A stretch of 64,000 nucleotides of DNA from NCBI GenBank assembly GCA_017654935.2, contig CM065713.1, forward strand, positions 11,180,603-11,244,602. Direction: 5' to 3'. Numbering within the stretch: position 1 is the stretch's first letter; the number at the start of each line of letters is the position of its first letter. This document shows positions 51,695 through 63,447 of this stretch, one piece after another. The translations under genes were made by a program, and so were the position numbers. The notes below the pieces were generated by a model, which worked only from the letters and a program-made list of their open reading frames with translations, was not told where the DNA came from and did no database searches. The DNA comes from Phymorhynchus buccinoides. Taxonomy: Eukaryota; Mollusca; Gastropoda; Neogastropoda; Raphitomidae.

Positions 51695-54498
51695 CTAGAG
51701 TATTCCTTCATGAGTATTTGATGATATCTTTTTTTTGAATGTGTTTAAACAAACATGAACGTTAAATTGGGAAGAAATGCCGTTCCAAAGGAGACCTCCT
51801 GCATATTGTAAGCTAGATTTGAATAAATCTAATTTGGGAAGAGGTAACATCAGTCTATGAGGAAGATGTTTAATGTTGAATTGAAATTTTTCTTGTAAAG
51901 AAGGAGGAGCATAGCCTGACATAATTTTGAACATAAATATTGCCTTATTATATCTTAATTTAAAATGAAGAGGGAGAATGTCTAATGATACATAATCGGA
52001 TTGAGTAAGACTCGATGATTTTAGTAAGACTAATTTCAGTGCTCGTCTATAGAGACTATGCAGTGGCTTTAGGGTTTGCTCACTTGCTGAATCCCAGAGT
52101 GTAGACGAATAGTTTATGTGAGAATCAATGTATGCATGGAAGAAAATTTTGCGTGAATCTGTGTTTAGAAAGTGTTTTATTTTGCATAGAAGATATATTT
52201 TCTTGGAAATTGTTTTACAAAGAGTTTGTACATGGTTAGACCAAGATAAATTATTATCAATTAAGACCCCTAGTACTTTATGTGAGTTAACTTCTTCAAT
52301 ATCGTTACCATTTATGTGCAAGGGGAGAGAACAGGAAAAAAGTTGTCGTTTTTGCCTAGTGGTGACAAGCATGAATTTAGTTTTGCTAGGATTTAGACTC
52401 ATGTGGTTTAGTTCAGACCATTCTGTTAACTGATTGATACTTTCTTGCAATGCATGAACTATGTTTTCTACCTTGGAGTTGCTTGTATGGAGAGTAGTAT
52501 CATCCGCGAACATGTCACAGAGAGCTTGAAAATTGAGAGGCAAATCATTAATATAAATTGAAAAGAGGATTGGGCCAAGGATTGACCCTTGAGGAATTCC
52601 ATATTTTAAAGGGAGGAGAGAGGATTTTTTACCATTAGTGAAAACAAGTTGGTATCTTTCATCTAAGAATGACGACATTAATTCTCTGGTATTACTAGAG
52701 AGGCCGTATAATGTTAGCTTTTTTAAGAGCAACACATGATCAATCACGTCAAAAGCTTTAGCAAAGTCTATAAAAAGGACACCAGTAATTAAGTTATTGT
52801 TTATGTTGGATAGCCATTTATCGATTAAATTTGTAAGTGCAGAATGGCAGGAATGGTGTTTCCTAAAACCGGATTGATTAGGATGGAGCAAATTGAATCG
52901 CTCAAAATGAGCAAGGATGTGTTTTCTAAAGTGGTCTTCTAATGGTTTTGAGAGGGTAGATAGAAGAGAAATAGGTCGGTAGTTTGAAGGATTGTCTGGG
53001 TCACCTGATTTATAAATTGGTATTACTTTGGCTACTTTGAAAGCTTTGGGAATCTGATTCTTACTTAAGCAAAGATTATAGACATAAGTGAGGGTTTCGG
53101 AAATGATAGGGGCAGCAATTTTAAGAATTTTCCCATCAATTTCATCCAGACCACGGGAGCATGTTTGCTTTAAGTTGGAAAGAGCGGTGTAAACTTCATA
53201 AACTGACATTAATGGGATATTAAGTTCGGAAGTTATGTTTTTTGAGTCACAGAATTGTTTAAGGGGGTGTAAATCGTTTAAATGAGATTTATCATTGGGT
53301 ACTGTTGACTGGGCAACTTCACTGAAATGTACATTGAGTTCTTCTGGAGATAGCTCTTTACTGACAGTTGATATATTGTTAACATGTTTGTTACTTAGTT
53401 GGTTAATACAATTCCAAATAGATTTGGTATTGGTATTCTCAGAAACAAGATTTTGAAAATACTCTTTTTTCGATGCACGTTTAAGATAGGTAACTTTATT
53501 TTTTTGCTTAGCAGTTTCTTCTTTATTACCTGTTGCTACACAAGAATCACGTAATTTCATTGCTTCCTCGACATCTTTAGAAAGCCATGGTAATTTGGGA
53601 TTGTCGCGCACGCGTTTTGTTTTGAAAGGTGCATGTTTGTCATATATTGTTAAGAAACTATGGTACCACACTTCGAATGCTTCATCAGGATTTGTAAATT
53701 GATAAACCCAAGAAATACAGGAATTTGATAAATCGTGCAAAAACGTTTCTTCGTTAAAGTGAGAGAAATGTCTATATCGAATGTATTTATGACTGCTTTT
53801 AGGGATTTTTATTCCTTTTTTATTCCAAGTAAAACATACTGGATAGTGATCACTGCAACCATATACTGGTGAGCACACTTCAACTATATTATTTCTAGAT
53901 GTTGTATAAATGTGGTCTAAAAGGGTTTTGCTTGTAGGGGTTACTCTTGTGGGTAGGTCAATTAATTGGTCAAAATTAAGCGATTCATATGAACGGATCC
54001 AAGTCTTTGGACACTTTAGAAGATCGAGATTGAAGTCACCTAGGAGTATTATTTCATCAGTTAACATAGAAACGTCTTCCATTAAGAGAATAAAATTGTC
54101 AATCCATTCAGCGTGTTCGGCTGGGTTACGATAAATGAGGCTAATATGATTGGTTTGGATCTTTTGAAATTAACTTGTATAAAGATAGATTCAATATGGT
54201 GAGAATCACGTGGTATAACTCTTTTAAATTTAATGCTCTTTTGAACATATACAATTAGACCTGTTTCTTTAGAACAGAGAGCATCCTTTCGAACAATTTC
54301 ATATCCTGGAATCGTAATTTCTGGATCAGACATATGATCGGTTAATCGGGATTCAGCAAATCCAAAAATGTGAAAATGGTTATCAGAATTCGTTAAAATA
54401 TGTGAAACATCTGTAATTTTATTATACAAATGATTTATGTTCAAAAACCCGACTCTCAAGCCATCTTTTACTGGCCAGGTTCTTTGGGTATTGCACAT
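51695..54498 (-). pseudogene. LINE ORF2: AP endonuclease-reverse transcriptase, one frameshift
   Basis: 138 codons from 54498 give the start of an APE-type endonuclease (VGFLNINHL; FAESRL with the metal-binding Glu). A one-base shift near 54135-54145 moves to a 795-codon frame (54082-51695) with the rest of the endonuclease (GDFN at residues 15-18, SDHYP 77-81) and the reverse transcriptase: NYRPISLL (368-374), motif A FIDFAKAFD (437-445), motif B GIPQGSILGP (495-504), motif C FADD (525-528), thumb and C-terminal zinc-poor end. The enzyme nicks target DNA and primes cDNA on the nick. CR1/L2/Daphne-like by motif style. Apart from the one shift it is intact, so it is young or the shift is a sequencing error. 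Confidence 0.9.
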
Positions 54499-54965
54499 GT
54501 TGAGAATTAAATGATAGTCTGAAAAGGTATTGATAAATAACTTGAGATAGGTTACTAGAAATACAGGTGTATACTAATACATGTAAAGGGTAATTAATTA
54601 GAAATAACAATAAAGCGCAAAAACAATAATGCTAATTATGAACACATACACATACAATCAAACAAATATTATATCAAAGAACAGAGAACAATACAAATAA
54701 AGTTCCCCCAAACAGAATTCGCAAGAAAATCCCTTGAACAGTTTCCAGATTGTCACAATATAGCAAATCAAATGTCTTTCTATCCAAATAAGTCCCTGTC
54801 CAAGTCCTGACCAGACCCAAAATACCAGAGTTAAACTGTGTTCATAATGCACGCACAAACACATCACAAATGTTCAAAATTACATATGCTCATAATGGCC
54901 AATGACAACAAAATTATGATATCCCATACCAAAACAAAGTACAGGGCAAAGAACGAATGGGGTGG
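54499..54965. other. LINE inter-ORF spacer
   Basis: AT-rich, no frame; lies between ORF1 stop and ORF2 start. Confidence 0.6.
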
Positions 54966-55950
54966 TTACTGACGATAGTGGGCTAGCTGTGTTGCCAGGT
55001 TGATCAACTGCTGGGCACACTGCCCAACAGTTGAAGGCCAATTCCCACCATCAGGGGGAGGGCCTTGGAATTCCGGCAAACCATTGGGAGGTTCAGGTAC
55101 CTGGAATGCTCTTTGGGATACCCTTCTGTCATAATCATAGGGAGGGTATGGATGGGAGTTAACATAACTTGGGTGGGCCTGAGGGACACCCATAGATGAA
55201 TGGTTTAAGATAGGAAGTGATTTAGGATTGTATTGGAAATGTTGGTAGGGATTCAAATCATATCCTGGGGGCTTCATCTGGGGAGGGTATGCCGACATTC
55301 CAGGCCTGTTCATGTTCCCCATCTGCTGTGCAAATGGTGGACCCTGAGGGGGATGACTCTGCGGATGATGACTCTGAGACGACTGTGCTGAGTCAGCCAC
55401 AATCTGTTGGTCATTTTGGTTGGGGAGTCGTGGAAAATGCAACGAGGATAGCATTGGGGGAACACGAGGTTCCTCTGGGTATAGGGGCCGAGAGATACCT
55501 GAAGCAGTGTTTCTCTGCTGACCTCTGTCCCCATTTTTGGGGTCAACTGAGGGAGGATACTCACTGCTGTGGGACTGTTCATAAAAACGACCTGCATTGT
55601 TTGGAGGGTCAAAGTGACCAGGGGGGCCAAATCGTTTGTTCTGAGGGAGAACTTTCTTGAAGTTCATTGCCAAACTGGCGGTTCCTCTCAAACTGGGGTG
55701 GGTGGCATCCTTGTAATTTGCCTTACGGGGGAACCCACGGGGGGTGAGGAAGGCACTCTCATGGTCAAGCATGTCGACTTTCATGTCGGTACATGCTGTG
55801 TACAGATGTTTGTTTGATGGCGCTATTGCATTGTTCAAGGGATGGCTTCCACGTGCAGGGATAATTGCGCTAAGGGTTACATAGGCAGATGGGAAACATT
55901 TCATACACACATCAATCAAATCACGCCACATCTGGACCAAAATTGTGACC

Positions 55951-55957
<7 letters not shown>
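54966..55957 (-). CDS. LINE ORF1: SGNH-esterase C-terminal half plus Pro-rich tail
   Basis: Open from the microsatellite edge to the stop at 54966. It starts MWRDLIDVCMKCFPSA, continues VTLSAIIPARGS (the helix-strand before block V), VDMLDHESAFLTPRG and NYKDATHPSLRG. The last holds the D-x-x-H (DATH) catalytic pair of SGNH hydrolases, as in CR1/L2-group ORF1 esterases. The remaining ~230 residues are Pro/Gln/His-rich (PPQGPPFAQQM, YPPYDYDRRV) and unstructured, probably RNA- or self-binding. The N-terminal half with the catalytic Ser (GDS) is missing because the element is 5'-truncated. The in-frame (SL)n stretch upstream is the GA microsatellite, not protein. Confidence 0.75.
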
Positions 55958-56027
<70 letters not shown>

Positions 56028-56037
56028 GAGAGAGAGA
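55958..56037. repeat. GA microsatellite
   Basis: (GA)n, 80 bp, at the truncated LINE 5' edge. Confidence 0.95.
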
Positions 56038-56395
56038 CTCAAACATTTTAATGATTAGGCCTTGTGCCCGTATCACATATGGGTAGGGGGGGGAGGGAGC
56101 ATATAAATCATAACATAAACAAAATATATATAGGATAATAGAAAAGAATATAAGAGAGAGAGACAGAGAAAGACATAGAGAGACATAGTGACAGACGGGG
56201 GGGCAAAGAGACAGAGACATGCAGAGAGTGTGCATGAATGATAGACAGAGCTAGAGATACGGAGAGATAGAGGCACACAGAGATAAAAAGACAGAGAGAG
56301 AGAGAGAGAGAGAGAGGGACAGAGAGAGACAGGAGAACAGAGAAATAAAGAGAAACAGAGAGAGAGATACACAAAAAAACGTAAAAAACCCCCAG
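56038..56395 (-). mobile_element. LINE 3' end and GACAGA-rich repeat
   Basis: ACATTTTAATGATTAGGCCTTG, as in 50766-51110, followed by AGAGACAGAGA-type low complexity to 56370. Confidence 0.5.
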
Positions 56396-56740
56396 ATATT
56401 TATGTCGAGGACGAATTGGTCGGAAATGAGGATGAGCTAGACGGAAAGGAGGCCGATTTGACTCATAGGGCGAGGTCGAAACGACAAAAAAACCCAACGG
56501 GGCCGAAATGACACGAGGCCGATCTGACCGGTCACCTAGAACTGGGAGTACAAAAAGAGAAGGGAAATCACTCTTACTTGTTGCAATTATTTCCCTTGTA
56601 ACCTTGACCTTTGCTGACGACAAAGTTGGGCGCGCGAGGGGCGTGATGAGTGACAATCAAACCCCTGTCCTAACTTTCATATATACAAGGTTTCGAAGGA
56701 AAATTCAGCCAAGAAGGAGGCAACAGTGTTGAAGAACAAT
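56396..56740 (+). promoter_or_regulatory. candidate promoter/5' UTR region
   Basis: After the repeats the sequence becomes GC-richer with several CpG (GGGCGCGCGAGGGGCGTG at 56628-56645) and no repeat match. It leads straight into a candidate first exon. CGAGGACGAATTGG..GGTCGAAACGAC..GGCCGAAATGAC words (56400-56520) repeat loosely. No TATA box seen. Inference only. Confidence 0.3.
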
Positions 56741-56783
56741 ATGCAGACTTTGAGGCCATTGTCGTCGTTGCTGCCGAGTGCAG
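56741..56783 (+). CDS. candidate first coding exon, gene unknown
   Basis: ATG in AACAATATGC opens MQTLRPLSSLLPSA and stops at donor GTGCAG|GTAATA (phase 1). The short basic, Ser/Leu-rich start would suit a mitochondrial presequence. The protein is not recognised. Confidence 0.35.
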
Positions 56784-57219
56784 GTAATAACGTTTGTGAT
56801 ATGCTTGAATATCGAGACGAAAGACGAACTTTGATGAAAATCAAAATGTCATACCAAAACTAGGAACAGGTTCATCTTAAAGACCTTCTCTAGCAGAGCA
56901 CCAAATTAGGCTGAACGACCTCTTATCATACACAGGACCCCTGCCCTAACAATAATTTTATAAAAATCGACACAGCTTCTTAATAAAACGGTAAAAACTG
57001 ACTTTGACGCAGTTTGACACACCTGGATTGACCCCGATTGACCCCTCACATCGGAAGCAATTAAAAGACGTCCATGTTTGTTGGGAGTCCCAAACCATAA
57101 TATCAAGCACTGCCATTGTTTGGAAGTCAGTGCAGCAGTGTATCCCTTTGTTGCATTTGTTTTCTTTTGGAGATGCAGACAACGGAATGTTGTGTTTTTT
57201 ATTTTGACAAAGCAATCAG

Positions 57220-57255
57220 CCACAGGCTATGAGAGCATGAGGATAAGATCTGCAA
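57220..57255 (+). CDS. candidate second exon, gene unknown
   Basis: Acceptor CAATCAG| after a T-rich tract, donor GCAA|GTAAGT. In the phase left by 56783 it reads TGYESMRIRSA without a stop. A third piece could be 61620-61678 (acceptor AATGACAG|, donor CACAG|GTGGGG), which stays open in one frame (MWQTLSSTTQDKQETF) but stops in the phase expected. Weak evidence throughout. Confidence 0.25.
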
Positions 57256-58207
57256 GTAAGTAAACTGTTTCGATGACGATGTGCGAAATTTAGATCTAGT
57301 CATGATAATTCTACCAAAGTAGTGTTTGCAAACGTCGAAACAATCTTCTTCTCTGGTCTTCTTCTTATCAGTAGTATGTCTGATTGAAATAGATCGAATT
57401 GACTACAAATAGTTATGTAATGAGTAACAACAGCTTAGCGCATTTGGCACTGCAGTGTGGGCACTGTTGATGTGTTAAGAAAAAATGGATAGATTCCGTT
57501 CGAATATCAGTGCGTTTTTTCAATGGCTAAACTTTGTGTCTGATCAGTGAAGACAGTGAACAATTTAGAGCTGCTACAGACGTTCTACGCAGTATAATAT
57601 AGAGCATTTTAGTCTAGACTTGTTATATAGGAAGATTTAACCCAATTATATCTAGCAAAGTGTCGTTCTAACACTGTAACAGTGCCTTAGTTATCTAGAC
57701 TAGTCTAGATCTAATGCATGTGCAAGACTGGAAGGAATACTAAACACTAACAGTAACAGCAGCCACTTCAGTTTGTTGTGTTGCCATGAGTAATCTTTGT
57801 GTGCATGTGTGTGCGTGTGTATGTGCGCGCGCGCGCGTATGTGTGTGTTTCATTAGACTGGCAGGGTCCGTTCCAGTGACAAGATGATGCATAAACGTTG
57901 GCTGCATCATAGACTCCAAACAGGAAACATAGGCCTACGAACAGTTGAGTAAGTTGATATTTACAGCAATGTAGAATAGTTTAGCGCGCGCGCGCGTTGT
58001 GTGTGTGCGCTTGTGCGCGCTCGCGTGGTGTTTGTGCGCACGCACGGTTGTGAGTGGGTAGGTGTATGTGGGTGTGTCTGTGTGTGTGAGCGTGTGTGTG
58101 TGTGTGTGCGTGTGTGTGCGTGCGTGCGTGTGTGTGCATTTGTTCTTCTCCTGCTAAGGTAACCGCAGTATCCACTGTATGCAGTTTGATCTTGCTGAGT
58201 GTTTGTA
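57256..58207. other. intron-like spacer with TG/CG repeats
   Basis: (TG)n/(CG)n at 57800-57848 and 57983-58137. No exon recognised. Confidence 0.5.
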
Positions 58208-58421
58208 GGGGAAGACGGGGTAAAAAGCGCATGGGCGGGTAAGAAGCTCACCCCAATTATCTCATGAAATAAAGACAATTTCAGTCAAATTTGCCCATGA
58301 GACGAATGCTAGACATTAACGCTTGTCTCATGGGCAAAATGAGACTGAAATTTGCCTCATTTCATGAGATAATTGGGGTGGGCTTCTTACCCGCCCATGC
58401 GCTTTTTACCCCGTCTTCCCC
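58208..58421. mobile_element. mariner-like palindromic MITE, family I, copy 2
   Basis: TA on both sides; arms GGGGAAGACGGGGTAAAAAG.. / ..CTTTTTACCCCGTCTTCCCC pair over almost all of the 214 bp. Confidence 0.9.
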
Positions 58422-58704
58422 TAGTGTTACTGTATCCATCACTAGATTGGCTATAAATTACTGGATCTAGGCTTCTGAAGAAATTGTGTGTATGTGTGTG
58501 TCAACATTACTCTCTCTCTCCCTGTGTGTGTGTTTGTGTGTGTGTGTGCGTGTGCGTGTGTTTGTTTTCACATAAATTAAATTCAGTTTCAATTTCATTT
58601 AGTTTTAAAATTCCCTTAAATTTTTGTATCTCCTAATTTCGAAAATTGTGCTTTCCTGAACTGAGTCTCGCCACCACCACCACCACCCCACTCACCACCA
58701 CCAC
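58422..58704. other. spacer with TG and CAC repeats
   Basis: (TG)n 58520-58562, (CAC)n 58673-58704. No gene. Confidence 0.6.
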
Positions 58705-58960
58705 ACGTGCGGATACCGGTAAGGTATTTCATACAAATAGCTACCACCACCACCACCCTTCCCCCAGCTTCTGGTAAAAGTTCTGTGCTTATAACCTATT
58801 CCCTTTGCTTTCTGTCATCTAGATATTTCTGCCTTAGTGTTATAAAAACTCTTATAAAGATTTCCTCAAGCAAAAGAGGGACAGACTGGGCCTATTTTGT
58901 AGTTATGCGCACAATGGCAGCATGAGGCATCTGCGCTCAGAAACTGAGTGATAGATGAAT
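58705..58960. repeat. dispersed repeat family B, copy 5
   Basis: GCTTCTGGTAAAAGTTCTGTGC, TTGCTTTCTGTCATCTAG and GCGCACAATGGCAGCATGAG; more diverged than the other copies. Confidence 0.6.
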
Positions 58961-59360
58961 AATTGTTATTTTGTTGTACTTATCGTGGGGGACATCACGC
59001 AATCGCTACGTATCGGTAACATTGCCAAGAAAATGAAGATAAACCAGCCCGGCTTTCACTGCGTATCGATAACTCTACTGGGCTAATTCACTACGGCAAC
59101 TAAGGGTTAGGGTCAGGGTTAAACTTAGGTAAGGAATAGGAATAGGTTACGAAAAGGGTTCGGGTTAGGGTTAGGAATAAGGTTAGGGTTGGTCTGCTGG
59201 AATTCAAACTGACAGATTGGCACATTCATCATCAATTGTTCTCTATGCGTCGTAGTGGTGACAGCGCTACGCACCGTGTTCAGGCCTACCTTTCCCATTT
59301 TGTTGGGGCACTATTTTAATGACAGTGAGATAAGGAACGGGAAGGTTGTGTGTGTTTGAA
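58961..59360. repeat. spacer with telomere-like degenerate run
   Basis: 59100-59190 is made of GGGTTAGGG, GGTTAGGGTTAGG and variants, an interstitial TTAGGG-like tract. Poly-G at 59360-59379. Confidence 0.6.
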
Positions 59361-59379
59361 GGGGGGGGGGGGGGGGGGG

Positions 59380-59934
59380 TGTCACAGTGTGTAGAGAATT
59401 CAAGCTATAATTATTAATTTTAAAATGTATGCATCCTCGTTGTTTTATAACTCAATATTTAGCTCATAGAATCGATGACATCAAAGCCACTTAACAATAG
59501 CTTTCAGAAATATCATTAGTTACTTAGAAGCATGAAACGTGTCTTGGACTTTTACACATAATATTAATTTGAATAATACACATGCGTGTGTGTAACCGTT
59601 TTCAATTGTTGCATTAATTTTGTATTTGCTTGATTTGCTTCAAGTCCTCCATGCCCCAAAAGGGGTCAAAGGATTAAACAATCTTTGAATCTTTGTGTGT
59701 GTGTGTACGTGTGTGCGTGTGTGCGTGCGCGCGTGCGCGCGCGCGCGTGCGCGTGTGTGTGTGTTGACTGGATCTAGGTAGACTGAATCTAGCTATACGT
59801 TGTTTGTTTCATATATGGGAGTTAACCGTCAAAATAAAATAGAGAATGCTAAAATGTGTTACTTCCCCTGTATATTGATAAACATGAGCACCCATATATG
59901 TACACATAATGTAAATGAAGATGAATCAGTCACT
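59380..59934. other. spacer with TG/CG repeat
   Basis: (TG/CG)n at 59694-59764, otherwise AT-rich. Confidence 0.6.
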
Positions 59935-60135
59935 CTTTCAGGAAGCTGCCCGGCAACATCACACACAAGGCGCTGGAATGGAACCCTCAGGGCAAGCGAC
60001 CAAAGACAACGTGGAAGTGGTCCTGTAAGGAAGAAATGAAGTTCAGTTTGTCCTGGGGGAACTCGAGAAAGCTTCCCCAAACTGAATCTGCTGGAGAACT
60101 GTTGCTGAGGCCCCATGCTCCACAATGAATCCAAG
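59935..60135 (+). mobile_element. LINE ORF2 C-terminal fragment
   Basis: Plus strand reads RKLPGNITHKALEWNPQGKR then, after small shifts, PKTTWK..EEM..LSWG, matching the LINE end ..RALTWNPQGKRKRGRPKNTWRR..  Frameshifted and truncated. Confidence 0.65.
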
Positions 60136-60746
60136 GAAATAAGTCAAGTAAATGAAGCCATATACTCATGCACAAGCACATGCGTGTGCGTGCGCACACC
60201 GGCACACACACACACACACACATGTACACACACACACACACACACACCCACCAACCTCTTTATAGTATTATGAATAAAACAAGGTACATGTTAATTATGT
60301 CACGTGAAAATAATGCTTTACGCCCTCTTTGGCCTTTCGGACATTGGGAGGGGGGGGGGCAGAACAATCTTTATTTTTTATTTTTGCGAGCTCACATTCT
60401 ACAGACTACCAGTTGACACATGATAAAAAATATAGTTAGTTATGTTATAATCGTTACTTATAAAATATATTATTTGAGATTGGCCGCTCCCTGAGCTATG
60501 ATGAACATTTTCAGGAACACAAAGTTTAAAATGTAATCTTCATTATTACAAACTTTTAAAATGTCATGTAAGGTCAGTTAAGTCAATTATGTCACATTAG
60601 CCATGCCCAATAACATACATGTGAACTCCTGACAAATGCAACCTGCTGCTTCTGTTTGTACAATATTAAATGGTCTACTTTAGTGACTTTCATATCACTT
60701 GATCAATGGAAAACATCAGCCATTGCTTTGTTGGAGTGAGTTGTTA
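60136..60746. other. spacer with CA repeat
   Basis: (CA)n 60201-60247; AT-rich afterwards, no gene. Confidence 0.6.
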
Positions 60747-60922
60747 CAGTGCAGCCTCCCTTATAAGACCTCTCATTATAAGACTCCCTCCCATATAAGA
60801 CCTACTTCTCTGAGACATTGCCCTTTTTTGTAAGTATTAAAATTACCTCCTTTATAAGACCCCTCCCTTATAAGACCTCATTTTGGTTGATTATTGAAGG
60901 TCTTATGAAGGAGGTTCCACTG
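60747..60922. mobile_element. mariner-like MITE family J
   Basis: TA-CAGTGCAGCCTCCCTTATA and GAAGGAGGTTCCACTG; interior repeats of TATAAGACC and CTTCTCTGAGACATTGCCC. 176 bp. Copies at 37111-37417 and (disrupted) 44310-44682. Confidence 0.75.
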
Positions 60923-61904
60923 TTAATCATTAATCATGTTATGTAATATGGATTGATTCATTATATTAATATATTATATTCTTTAGTTATAAGTATATTA
61001 ATAAATTATGTCTTTTCAATGCACTTATGCAATGAATTGACATTGTCATTGTCATAATAATGATGTTTAGACATTTGATTAGCATGTATCTCATATATAT
61101 GTGCATAAATCTAAATAATTTTACACCAAAATATATGACTTATTGTTTATTATTAAACTGTTGTGATGTGTGTTATATGACTGAACATATAGAAGACGTA
61201 TATAGAAGACGTATTATAATAAGGCTTTATACTGAAAAATGTCTTCCCTTGTCTTGTGCACTGTAGTGTGTGCGCCACCTACATAAAATTATTGCTTTTT
61301 TCTGACACGAAGTAAAAGTATGCACTCTGCCCCTGACTTGTCATTGTGTAGCGTGGTCGATTCAGTCTTAAAATGATCGCCCTTTCGTGTCACGAAGAAG
61401 CAATATAAAGCCCCATGCACTTCGTCAGATGATAACAAGAAAACAACTTGTTCTTGGTAGCACTAGTACATAGTTTTAGGCGAAGGGCTTTTACATTGAC
61501 ATATTGTGTTCCTGTAATAGGCAGGTGCCTGTCGTAAATGACTTACTGGTTTTCTTATGGCTTACTAAAATTTACTTTACATGTTTGTAATTAACAAATC
61601 TCTGTTCTTTATAATGACAGGTGATGTGGCAAACTTTAAGCTCCACCACACAGGATAAACAGGAGACTTTCACAGGTGGGGACTATGCATTGTGTTGTTA
61701 AGTCAGCGTTTGCAGCTCATACCCACAAAGGAGCGGTTTTTTAATGTGTGTCTTAGATCATTGTTATGTTACATTTACTGTGGTTATGTACATTTGATTT
61801 ATTCAACCAGAGTATGGCAGTAAGTCTTTGAATTTTAAAATGCAGGGCATGAAATATTAATCATGCTTTACTTTAATGGACTTTATTATAATTAACAAAA
61901 TTGG
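60923..61904. other. AT-rich spacer, no firm gene
   Basis: Only the weak exon candidate 61620-61678 noted under 57220. Otherwise no signal. Confidence 0.4.
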
Positions 61905-62095
61905 ACATTACTAATCCATACACTTTACTGTCATTGTTCATAACAACACAGACACTGACATTACTAATCCACACACTTTACTTTCATTGCTCATAACAAC
62001 ACATACACTGACATTACTAATCCACACACTTTACTGTCATAGCTCATAACAACACAGACACTGACATTACTAATGCACACACTTTACTGGACTGT
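61905..62095. repeat. 53-bp tandem repeat
   Basis: Units start at 61905, 61958, 62011 and 62064 (ACATTACTAATCCACACAC then CATAACAACACAGACACTG), 3.6 copies, few mismatches. Confidence 0.95.
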
Positions 62096-62302
62096 TCATT
62101 TACCGGGTAGTTTGTTTATTTATTTTAGTAGAGAGTTTATGCCTTGACTAGGTTAATGCAGATCTTTTCTATTGTAGTTCGTGTAACTTGAATGTGGATG
62201 TAGTAAGATTTTAGTTTTAGTGTGGTATGACCTATGAACACTTACAAAATTGTTGCTGATTGTGTGTGATTGTGCTGATGTGTGTGTGTATGTGTGTGTG
62301 AC

Positions 62303-62351
<49 letters not shown>

Positions 62352-62700
62352 CGTGTGTGTGTGTGTGTGTGGTGTGTGTTCAGAGGCAGTGTGGGTGTAT
62401 TCCTCTTTGAGTGAGGCTACAAATGCCGAGACATGGAACTAGCAACAGACTGCAGTGGACCACAAAGAAAGGGTGTAAATGATGCCGGAGAGGTTTCAGC
62501 AAAGCAAGCAAATCAGCACCAGTCACATTTATTTTTCAAACATTATAAAAAAAAAATTATTATGCTAATTTAAGTCGGTTTAGTGACAGCATTGACAGGT
62601 TTTTAATCTTTTTGTGTGTGAATAATTTATTATTATAATAATCAAACAGATACAAAATTAGCAAAATCATAAAATGTTAAAAAGAAGTACAAAGGGATAT
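62096..62700. repeat. spacer with TG microsatellite
   Basis: (TG)n 62276-62380 with GACG interruptions; the rest is AT-rich with no gene seen. Confidence 0.7.
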
Positions 62701-63010
62701 AATTTAATGTTGTACCCATGTACAATAGACTTTTTTTTTTTGCTGTCCGATCTACTGTTCTGGCCACTTCTGGGCCATACAGTGGTGTTGCTCCAACGCT
62801 GTTCATTCCAAGTCCCAACTCACAACCACACCCTGGTTTGTCAGGTCGCAGAATCCGAAATCAGCCGTCCAAAGGGAGAAAATCTATGTTAGGCTGTCAG
62901 GAGGCGACCACCAGAGGAGACATTGCACTGCTGCTGAGTCACTTCGGTGGAGTTCAGTGGAGCCTGTTTTGAGCTAACATACACCGGAAACCACCCACTA
63001 AGCCCCCTAC
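62701..63010. repeat. dispersed repeat family M, copy 4
   Basis: Longest copy: CTGGCCACTTCTGGGCCATA, CAGGTCGCAGAATCCGAAAT, TGTCAGGAGGCGACCACCAG and CACTGCTGCTGAGTCACTTC. An 80-codon open frame here is not recognised as protein. Confidence 0.6.
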
Positions 63011-63164
63011 TGACGACAGTAATGTCTTAGTCGCAGAACTACCGTGAGCCCCAACACGTCTGTCCATCGACTGACTCCCATGACTTTGACGCACCAAATT
63101 TGAAATCAAAACTGGTCACCATAACAGCAGGGTATGCAAGACCAAAAAAATGAAGTTCCTTATT

Positions 63165-63447
63165 AGTCTGAGACTACATGACAGGGCCATATTCTATGCT
63201 TCCTTTCATAATGATACCCCGACATTAACCATGCCCTTAATACCTTAATAAACAAAGTAGAGCATCTGAGATCTCTCTCACTCTCAGTATCGCATCCGTC
63301 AAGTTGATGAAGCTGGACTGTGTTGTTTCATTATTCCCATACCAAACTCACTCTGGCAAGAACCGAAAAAAAACATTGCCTCTGATGGATCTCGAACCCG
63401 GGACCTCCCAGCCACTAGTCCATGACATTACCACTGCATCAAGGCAT
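63165..63447 (-). mobile_element. tRNA-derived SINE, family P, minus copy
   Basis: Minus strand from 63447: GCCTTGATGCAGTGGTAATG (A box), GTCCCGGGTTCGAG (B box), poly-T TTTTTTTTCGG, and 3' part GGTATCATTATGAAAGGAAGC as in 42688-43013. Confidence 0.8.

Larger units (their letters stand above)
51269..55957 (-). mobile_element. two-ORF CR1/L2-like LINE
   Basis: About 4.7 kb on the minus strand: ORF1 (54966-55957, 5'-truncated), 470-bp spacer, ORF2 (51695-54498), 425-bp 3' UTR and a (TTCG)n-type tail (plus reading ACGAACGAACGAATG at 51269-51283). The 5' side is cut where a GA microsatellite begins. It has the least decay of any element in the window. Confidence 0.85.
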
